Below the pieces are notes generated by a model, which was not told the origin of the DNA, ran no database searches, and saw only the letters and a program-made list of their open reading frames with translations. Source: DHVE2 group archaeon (GTDB lineage: Archaea; Thermoplasmatota; Thermoplasmata; Thermoplasmatales; Aciduliprofundaceae). From it: a DNA stretch of 11,894 bases. The stretch lies in contig JALSPD010000074.1 in assembly GCA_026986135.1 (NCBI GenBank), positions 1-11,894 of the forward strand, in the 5' to 3' direction. The first letter of the stretch is position 1, and the number at the start of each line of letters is the position of its first letter. Of the stretch, positions 6,517 to 11,894 are shown in pieces. The translations under genes and the position numbers were made by a program.

Positions 6517-9500
6517 ATCAAACTTGAATTCCTGTCCGCAAACTTTGCATTTCTTAATCCTTTTTGCACAGGGTACATGGTAAATAGCGCCGCAATTATC
6601 GCAAATGACAACATCAAGGTTCATCGCTGGCAATATGGTCCCTCTGCATAAAGAGCATTTTACCTTCTCGTTCACTTTGGCTATGTGGTATCCCCTGTCA
6701 GAAGCCTCACTTTCCTTCTGTATCTCACCTTCTTCTTCAGTTTTTCTCTCCTCTTTAGAAATCTGAACTTCAAAAAATGCGGTGTATTCCTTTCCATCAA
6801 AGCGAGAATACTGCGCGGTGATATTTATTGAATCTCCTTTTCCAGGCTCAAGGAATACATCCACTTCTTCTCTTGTACCTTTTTCAATTTTAAGTAGTTC
6901 CACGGGATCCTTCACCATGTATGCGCCTTTTATATTTATCACAATGTTCTGGGCCTCAGCGTTGCCTTTATTTTCCACAATCAATTTAGCATGATACTTA
7001 CCATCTGTTTTCTCACCAATCTCAAGATCAATGTCCAGTTCTGGTTCAAGGGAATCAATGGCTGCATTCAGTTTTGATTTAAGATCTTCAAGGTCCAGTT
7101 TGGCTTTCTCCATATCAAGAGGTGCTTTTTCCTCAATCTCCTTAAGTCTGCTGATAAGATCTCCCACCTTCAAACCCATAGAAAGTGCAAATCTTAGCCT
7201 ATCTTTCACTTCTTCCACCTTTTTACTGAAATCTTCCATAAATACCTTGTACCTACCTATGAAATCATTTGCTTCTCTGTATATGCGTATTGCCTCTTCA
7301 TAGTTCCCTACTGATCTCATCCTCTCAATCCTATCGGCATACTCCCTTGCAACCTCCTCGCTGTACTCACCCAACCTCTTGATCACTTTATCCCTTAGAT
7401 TCTTCACATATTCGTCAAGGTACCTGTTGAAATTATCCTCAACTTCCTGAAGCATTGCAAAAATCTCATCGTAATCTTTCTCCTCCATCATTGAAAGTAT
7501 ATCGTAGAGTTTTGAGTGATATTCGTCCATATTAACCCCATATTTTTCGTACTTGTCAAGAAGTCCTTTCAATTCATCAATCTTCTTTTTGATTAGATTG
7601 GGCATATGATCTTCCATCTTCTCATTTAACATCGCTGCGTATTCAAAAAACTTGGTGTAATCCTTTGCCTTCAGTTCTCGCAGCTTCATATCAGCAGCTT
7701 CCAGGTCAATCCCAGGATCAACGTTCATCTCCTTAAATAGACGCTTTTTAGTCTGGAACTCCTTCATTATTCTATCGCTCAGCTCTGCAAGGCTCTTATT
7801 AAGTGCTTTCTTCATTTCACTCAATTTAACCTTTATTTTGTCGTAGTCTCCCTCCTCAAACAGGCGGTCCATCTCCCTCATATCTTCTTTGAACTTGTCC
7901 TCCATCCCCAATCTTTTGATTAGTGTCACCATCTTACCGTATGCGCTCTTGTATTTGTTAACTGCATCAATCATCAAAAGTTTTGCCTCTGTGTAGCACT
8001 GATCCACAAGCTTTAGAGACTCCTGATAGTGTAGATTTCTGAATTCCTCTTTCGCCTGGTTGAAGAGCCTCAGCACATCCTTAACATCCATCCCCAGACG
8101 ATGGGCTTTCATCACCATCTCTCTTATCTGCTTGTTCTTCTCTTTTATGTAGTTGATTATCCTCTCAATTTCACTTACTTTATCGCTTACCTTCATTGAT
8201 CGCTCTATTGACTGTTCATAAAGACCTTTGAGAAACAGTTTTTTTGCGTAGTCATACTCCTTTATTATCTCTGGTGGGAGAATCTTTTGCATTGCTTTTA
8301 TCTTTACTTCCAGCCTCTTGAGAATGCCGTATGCAGTATTCTTTTGTATTTCGTACTTTTCAATTTCACCTACCGCATTCATCACTTTATTCAGCGCATC
8401 AACATAGTTTTTCTCCTTTAGGCTCGCTTTTGCCCTATTAAGTATGTTTTCTGGTGCAGTTACATCCTCCCCTCTTCTTCTCATAGCATCAAGCTCTTTT
8501 TCTACCTTCATTATAAGGGACCTAACTTTTTTATAAAGAGCCTGTTCTATGTCTTTTATTATTTTGTTGGCCTCGACCTCTGCCTTTTTCATATTTGTGA
8601 GCTTGGAAAGATCCTCAAGCGCCTGTCTGTACTGTTTTACATCAATGCCAAGAGATATTGCCATGTCAATATACTTCTTTATCTTTCCACGTATCTCCTC
8701 CATCTTTTCATTTCTTTCGTAAACAGATGCAATCTGGGATTCCAATTTTTTGAGAATGTAAAGTGCATCAAGGTACTTTCTCTTTATGAATAGATCCTTG
8801 GCATTTTCAAGATCTTCTAGATTGATGTTAAGTTCATATCCTTTCCCTTTTGCATCGTAGATGTCCGTCTCAATTTTTCCTATGTAATCTGTAAGTATGG
8901 TTTCCACATGCTCTCTGAGTTCGGAGAGTACCTTCTCACCTAGCTCAGGAAGCCCATCAAATTTGAGTTCCTCGTAGCGATTGTAAAATTCCTTGGTTTT
9001 TCTTTTAAACTCATTTCCCAGTCCAAGCTCACGCATAACCTTTCCGAGAGAATCAAGTTCTCTGCGTATATGCTCAACCTTGGCCTTGTTTTCCATGGCC
9101 TCCGTCTTTTTAATGCATTCAATTGACAGTTTCTCCGCCTCTTCAAAATTGTTCTCTTCAAACTTTCTTTTTGCGTTAACCAGCAACTTTGCTACCTCAC
9201 TTACATCGGCCCCCATCTCTTTAAGCTTGGCAACTTTCTTTGCAGCGTTAACAAGCTGAGAATACGCTTTTTCAGCCCTATCTCTCAGATCCTTTGCAAG
9301 CTCTCTGGCTTCAACAGAGTATTTAATTGCACTTTTGAAATCTTCCTTCTCTATGCTCTCTTTGGCTTTTTTAAGGAGATCCATTATCCCGTGTTTTCCT
9401 ATATTCACACCAAGTCTTTTTGCAGCAGCCGCTATTATTTTAGCGGAATCAAACACATCCTTTGAAACAAGGTTTTCAAGTGACTTTATTGCCTCTTCTC

Positions 9501-11346
9501 CCCTGCTTATGTAATCTTCTGCCTTCACAATATCTTTTTTCTTAAGGGCAACCTCTGCACGCTCAATGTAACTCATAACTTCTGTCACATTCCCCCCTGC
9601 ACTTCGTAGGAATTCCACCTCTTCTTTCATTTTGTTTATTCTCTCCGCGTACTTTCTACCCTCAATTTCAAAGGTAATCTCACGTATGTTTTTGAGTTCC
9701 TTCATTACGTTCTCTATATCTCCAGCGGCGAGGTATTCATGAGCCTTGGCTATCGCCTCTTTAAGTTTTGAATCCTCATACTTGGATACCTTTTCTTCAA
9801 TTTCTTTGAGATGTTCCTCAATCCTTACATAGATCTCCTCTTCAATCTTGCGAAGAGCAAGTATCGCTTCCTTGTAATTCTCGTCGGATATCTGAGATTT
9901 AGCATCGTTAAGTGCCAGCTTGAGGTCCTCAAGTACTATCTTCTCCTCCTCCGCCATACTTATGATCTTCTCTATCTCCCCGTATAGGGTCTGTGCAATG
10001 TCCCTTAGCCCCATCTTTATAGCAGCCCTCAATTCATTCAGCATTTTCTCGGCATTTTCTGCATTATTCTCAAGCTCCTCCTCAATCCTTTTGACGGTAT
10101 CATCCGCACCTTCCAGTATTATATTCTCCTTTTCAAGATCTTCCAAAACGTGCTTTATTCTCTTTACCTCTTCTTTCAATTGCTTATACAGATCCTTTCG
10201 TCTTTCAACCATGTCCAGGGTTTCAAGCACAATGTCATACGCTTTTTTGTGCTTTCCAATCTTCAGGAAATTCCTTGCATTGTCAATCCTCTTCAAGAAT
10301 GGGTTTATGTCAATACCCTGCTCTTTTGCCTCCAGAAAAACATCCCTTGCTTTTTTTATCACATCCATTACACGCTGAAACTTCAGTTTTTCAGCGGTTT
10401 CAGTGGCTTTTCTGATGTAATTTACGGCTCCTTCAAAGTCCTCCTCACCGTACTTTTTCTTTGATTCTTCAAGTAATTTCTCTGGTTCGGAGACATCAAC
10501 CTCCATTGATTTTCCTTCTTCCACTATCCTTGTGGCTATCTGGTGTAGCTTCTTAAAGAAGAAATCAAAAGCTTTTTTGGCATTCTCTTCGTATTCTTTT
10601 GCTACCCTGATGGCAGCCTCGTAGTTGCCTGAGTCAATCAATTCACGTATCTTTCCTTCTGTGCTTTTATCAACGGGGAGATTGAAATGTGCAGAGGATG
10701 CTATTTCAATAATTTTGTTTGTTTTTTCAAGGTAATCATCAATTCTTTTCTTAATCTCATTCTCGGCCCTGTCCTTTATTTTCTTAAGGGATAGAAGAGT
10801 ATCGGCATCTGCTCCCTTTATCTTATCCACCTCTTCTCTAACCCACTCCATCCCCTCTATTGTTCCCATTACCTCCCGCAGTTCTCTTATTACATGGCTA
10901 ACATTTTCTTCAATAACATTATCAAGTCTCTCTTTAACGTTTTTTAGAATTTCAAAGCTTTTTATGGGATCCTCATCAAGTTTCTCCTCGCCTTCCTTTA
11001 GATCAGCTTTTATCTTAGCAACATCCTCTCCTGAGATTAGATCAAGGATCTCTTCAATTTTCGCTTTTTCCTCCCCATAAACCGCCCTCAGTTTATCCGC
11101 GAGTTCTTTTTTTACCTTTTCAAATATTTCAATTGCATTGTCGTACTCCTTCAAATCATATAAGTTCTTTCCCTTTGCGTATTCTTCCTGAATGCCTTTA
11201 AGATCGGTTATTCCGTCCAGAATGGATAGGTACTGGTCTATACTCTCCATTAAACCATCGCATTTCTCCTTTTTCTCTCTCAGTGCCCGCGCCTTCTTTT
11301 CAAGTTCCTTTTCTAACTTCAGCCGGCTGAGGTATGGGGTTGGCAA
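6514..11346 (-). CDS. Giant helical-repeat protein with CARDB-like domain and C-terminal RING-like zinc finger
   Basis: Large protein of 1610 residues with no named function that I recognise. Residues 1-1430 are almost wholly charged helix, rich in Lys, Glu and Leu, built of about 23 degenerate repeats near 62 residues long (separate entry). Residues about 1434-1530 are beta-rich and resemble a CARDB/Ig-type domain (HAKLIVENKGNAEAQNIVI). An acidic linker (1530-1552) follows, then a zinc finger at 1564-1603. No signal peptide or membrane helix is visible, so it should be cytoplasmic. No Walker A or B motif is seen, so it is not an SMC or Rad50 ATPase, although automatic annotation may label it that way. 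I see one Trp (168); seven of ten Cys lie in the zinc finger. It starts at TTG, chosen because GGAGGT lies seven bases upstream. It follows ftsZ by 54 bases and precedes arcS by one. A scaffold or adaptor role is inference. Confidence 0.85.
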   Translation of the reverse strand: MPTPYLSRLKLEKELEKKARALREKKEKCDGLMESIDQYLSILDGITDLKGIQEEYAKGKNLYDLKEYDNAIEIFEKVKKELADKLRAVYGEEKAKIEEILDLISGEDVAKIKADLKEGEEKLDEDPIKSFEILKNVKERLDNVIEENVSHVIRELREVMGTIEGMEWVREEVDKIKGADADTLLSLKKIKDRAENEIKKRIDDYLEKTNKIIEIASSAHFNLPVDKSTEGKIRELIDSGNYEAAIRVAKEYEENAKKAFDFFFKKLHQIATRIVEEGKSMEVDVSEPEKLLEESKKKYGEEDFEGAVNYIRKATETAEKLKFQRVMDVIKKARDVFLEAKEQGIDINPFLKRIDNARNFLKIGKHKKAYDIVLETLDMVERRKDLYKQLKEEVKRIKHVLEDLEKENIILEGADDTVKRIEEELENNAENAEKMLNELRAAIKMGLRDIAQTLYGEIEKIISMAEEEKIVLEDLKLALNDAKSQISDENYKEAILALRKIEEEIYVRIEEHLKEIEEKVSKYEDSKLKEAIAKAHEYLAAGDIENVMKELKNIREITFEIEGRKYAERINKMKEEVEFLRSAGGNVTEVMSYIERAEVALKKKDIVKAEDYISRGEEAIKSLENLVSKDVFDSAKIIAAAAKRLGVNIGKHGIMDLLKKAKESIEKEDFKSAIKYSVEARELAKDLRDRAEKAYSQLVNAAKKVAKLKEMGADVSEVAKLLVNAKRKFEENNFEEAEKLSIECIKKTEAMENKAKVEHIRRELDSLGKVMRELGLGNEFKRKTKEFYNRYEELKFDGLPELGEKVLSELREHVETILTDYIGKIETDIYDAKGKGYELNINLEDLENAKDLFIKRKYLDALYILKKLESQIASVYERNEKMEEIRGKIKKYIDMAISLGIDVKQYRQALEDLSKLTNMKKAEVEANKIIKDIEQALYKKVRSLIMKVEKELDAMRRRGEDVTAPENILNRAKASLKEKNYVDALNKVMNAVGEIEKYEIQKNTAYGILKRLEVKIKAMQKILPPEIIKEYDYAKKLFLKGLYEQSIERSMKVSDKVSEIERIINYIKEKNKQIREMVMKAHRLGMDVKDVLRLFNQAKEEFRNLHYQESLKLVDQCYTEAKLLMIDAVNKYKSAYGKMVTLIKRLGMEDKFKEDMREMDRLFEEGDYDKIKVKLSEMKKALNKSLAELSDRIMKEFQTKKRLFKEMNVDPGIDLEAADMKLRELKAKDYTKFFEYAAMLNEKMEDHMPNLIKKKIDELKGLLDKYEKYGVNMDEYHSKLYDILSMMEEKDYDEIFAMLQEVEDNFNRYLDEYVKNLRDKVIKRLGEYSEEVAREYADRIERMRSVGNYEEAIRIYREANDFIGRYKVFMEDFSKKVEEVKDRLRFALSMGLKVGDLISRLKEIEEKAPLDMEKAKLDLEDLKSKLNAAIDSLEPELDIDLEIGEKTDGKYHAKLIVENKGNAEAQNIVINIKGAYMVKDPVELLKIEKGTREEVDVFLEPGKGDSINITAQYSRFDGKEYTAFFEVQISKEERKTEEEGEIQKESEASDRGYHIAKVNEKVKCSLCRGTILPAMNLDVVICDNCGAIYHVPCAKRIKKCKVCGQEFKFD
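6526..6663 (-). other. RING-like treble-clef zinc finger at the C-terminus of the giant protein
   Basis: Encodes residues 1562-1607. The metal ligands read C1564-x2-C1567, C1582-x2-C1585, H1590-x2-C1593 and C1600-x2-C1603, a complete set of eight for two zinc ions. The order C4-H-C3 and the stretch CDNCGAIYHVPC recall the prokaryotic RING families described by Aravind's group (Prok-RING_1 style) more than a classical C3HC4 ubiquitin-ligase RING. It probably mediates protein binding. No ubiquitin-like gene is present in the window. Confidence 0.8.
6757..7047 (-). other. CARDB/Ig-like beta domain of the giant protein
   Basis: Encodes about residues 1434-1530. Alternating hydrophobic strands with the phrase VENKGNAEAQNI are typical of CARDB-like beta sandwiches (new strands after a 'xNxGxxxA' turn). 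The composition changes sharply from the Lys/Glu-rich helices before it. Such domains are usually found on exported proteins, yet this protein shows no export signal. Confidence 0.6.
7057..11214 (-). repeat. About 23 degenerate 62-residue helical repeats (protein level)
   Basis: Within residues 45-1430 a recurring phrase of the form (D/N)Y-x2-A followed by an amphipathic helix can be anchored at residues 68, 128, 181, 242, 304, 366, 429, 491, 544, 606, 670, 734, about 796-799, 858, 919, 981, 1043, 1107, 1168, 1230, 1292, 1349 and 1412. Nearly all steps are 59-65 residues; three are shorter (53, 53, 57). About 20-25 residues before most anchors there is a Gly-hydrophobic-Asp turn such as LGVNI, MGADV, LGIDV, RGEDV, LGMDV or YGVNM. 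Each unit is probably a long helical hairpin, so the region would form a solenoid related in style to TPR. Boundaries are approximate and copies are too diverged to show at DNA level. Confidence 0.75.
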
Positions 11347-11353
11347 CTTTCAA

Positions 11354-11359
11354 ACCTCC
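11354..11359 (-). promoter_or_regulatory. Strong Shine-Dalgarno site for the TTG start of the giant gene
   Basis: The minus strand reads GGAGGT, followed by the seven-base spacer TTGAAAG and then TTG at 11346. This is the best ribosome-binding site in the window and justifies choosing an uncommon TTG start. The first in-frame ATG lies about 32 codons further in. Confidence 0.75.
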
Positions 11360-11380
11360 ATTTGTGTAATATGCATTTCT

Positions 11381-11390
11381 AATTTAATAT
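11381..11390 (-). promoter_or_regulatory. TATA-like element before the giant gene
   Basis: The minus strand reads ATATTAAATT in the 54-base gap after the ftsZ stop. A box here would place the transcription start near 11359-11361, at the edge of the GGAGGT site, giving a very short leader. Read-through from ftsZ is equally possible. Confidence 0.4.
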
Positions 11391-11400
11391 TTGCCTTACT

Positions 11401-11894
11401 TCACTTCACCTCAAAGTCAATATCGTCAATCTCACCTTCGTATTCCTCAATTAACTTTCTGCTTCCCTCTTCAAGGAACGGGATCTTTATTCCTGTGAGC
11501 ACCACAAGTAAACGCATTCTCCCGTGGTAATTGGGATCCACCCGTGCACCCATACTCACCTTTGAATTTTTCTTCAGAAACGAGGATATTGTATCCACCG
11601 TGGAGTAAATAACATTGAGAGGGGCATCCTCTCCTACAGTCATATGAATAAGGGCACCGTCAGCATTGCTGTAATCCACATTAATCAGAGGATTGTTAAG
11701 AGCCTCTATTACTATCTTTCTTATGTCGTCCCAGGCCCCCTCCCCAAGAAGCATAGTGGACGCGTTTCCCGATTCCATTATGTACCTCAAATCCGCAAGA
11801 TCTATATTTATGAGGGATGGCTTTGTAAGGATGTCAACAAATGACATTATTGCGTAGCTTATGAGCTGATCCATAACCCTGAAAGCATCATTTA
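11401..11894 (-). CDS. ftsZ: FtsZ-type cell division GTPase, C-terminal part (runs off the window)
   Basis: Tubulin-superfamily GTPase that polymerises into the division ring at midcell. Only the last 164 or so codons are present; the frame stays open to the window edge (NDAFRVMDQLISYA), so the ATG at 11874 is an internal Met, not the start. Directly visible is the T7 loop, LINIDLADLRYIM, keeping the N-x-D-x2-D residues that activate GTP hydrolysis in the neighbouring subunit. The rest of the C-terminal beta domain follows (NNPLINVDYSNADGALIHMT, then GARVDPNYHGRMRLLVVLTG). MLLGEG, with NPLINVDY, is closer to archaeal FtsZ2 than to bacterial FtsZ as I remember them. After the fold ends there is an acidic tail of about 27 residues ending DIDFEVK, with no recognisable bacterial FtsA/ZipA-binding peptide. 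FtsZ1/FtsZ2 assignment needs the missing N-terminal half. Confidence 0.88.
   Translation of the reverse strand, partial: NDAFRVMDQLISYAIMSFVDILTKPSLINIDLADLRYIMESGNASTMLLGEGAWDDIRKIVIEALNNPLINVDYSNADGALIHMTVGEDAPLNVIYSTVDTISSFLKKNSKVSMGARVDPNYHGRMRLLVVLTGIKIPFLEEGSRKLIEEYEGEIDDIDFEVK

Noticed and set aside
6513..6617. 35-codon N-terminal extension of arcS
   Set aside because: It overlaps codons of the zinc finger in the giant gene and does not resemble the TGT-like N-terminus, which begins right after ATG 6512.
6526..6663. C-terminal zinc finger as a ubiquitin-ligase RING
   Set aside because: The ligand order is C4-H-C3 with C-x4-H-x2-C, not the C-x-H-x2-C-x2-C core of classical RINGs, and no ubiquitin-like or E2 gene is present.
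9920..10378. Plus-strand open frames inside the giant gene (also 7031-7303, 8993-9259 and 10150-10464)
   Set aside because: Their Ser/Phe/Leu-rich products are what antisense of a Lys/Glu-rich helical gene gives (CTT, TTC, TCC codons). None looks like a real protein.
6514..11346. Giant protein as an SMC, Rad50 or other chromosome ATPase
   Set aside because: No Walker A, signature or Walker B motif at either end, and the helices show a 62-residue repeat instead of two long arms around a hinge.
11401..11874. Complete small gene starting at ATG 11874
   Set aside because: The frame stays open to the window edge and the upstream residues (NDAFRV) continue the FtsZ alignment, so this is a truncated ftsZ.

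Overview
The window looks like a compact stretch of euryarchaeal chromosome. It holds six genes, all on the minus strand, with gaps of 1 to 54 bases. The archaeal assignment rests on four things: an archaeosine synthase with its diagnostic motif, an FtsZ of archaeal type, TATA-like boxes about 25-33 bases upstream of several starts, and a GGAGGT ribosome-binding site. Moderately low GC, common ATA, AGA and AGG codons, and the gene set suggest a Thermoplasmata-related thermophile of the Aciduliprofundum (DHVE2) kind. That placement is an inference from memory, not a search result.

In transcription order (high to low coordinate), the window opens with the 3' part of an ftsZ-like division gene (11401 to the window edge). 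Next is a very large gene of 1610 codons (6514-11346) that starts with TTG behind a strong Shine-Dalgarno site. Its product is a soluble helical protein of about 23 degenerate 62-residue repeats, then a beta-rich CARDB-like domain, an acidic linker, and a C-terminal zinc finger of prokaryotic RING/treble-clef type. One base after its stop codon comes arcS (5025-6512), which makes the tRNA nucleoside archaeosine.

Downstream are three metabolic or membrane genes. A membrane-bound ion-pumping pyrophosphatase (2939-4978) is followed by an MscS-family mechanosensitive channel with a signal peptide and an exported Ig-like domain (1451-2902), and then by glycerol kinase (17-1426). Each short gap before these genes carries an AT-rich, TATA-like element at about the right distance. 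They may therefore be transcribed separately, although read-through from the gene before is also possible.

The giant repeat protein is the part least explained by known families. Its position directly behind ftsZ and its tight junction with arcS are the main leads to its function, and they point in different directions (cell division or RNA/translation). The remaining genes are recognisable members of known families with a few atypical residues. No mobile element, CRISPR array, tRNA or rRNA was seen, and no gene-free stretch exceeds 54 bases.
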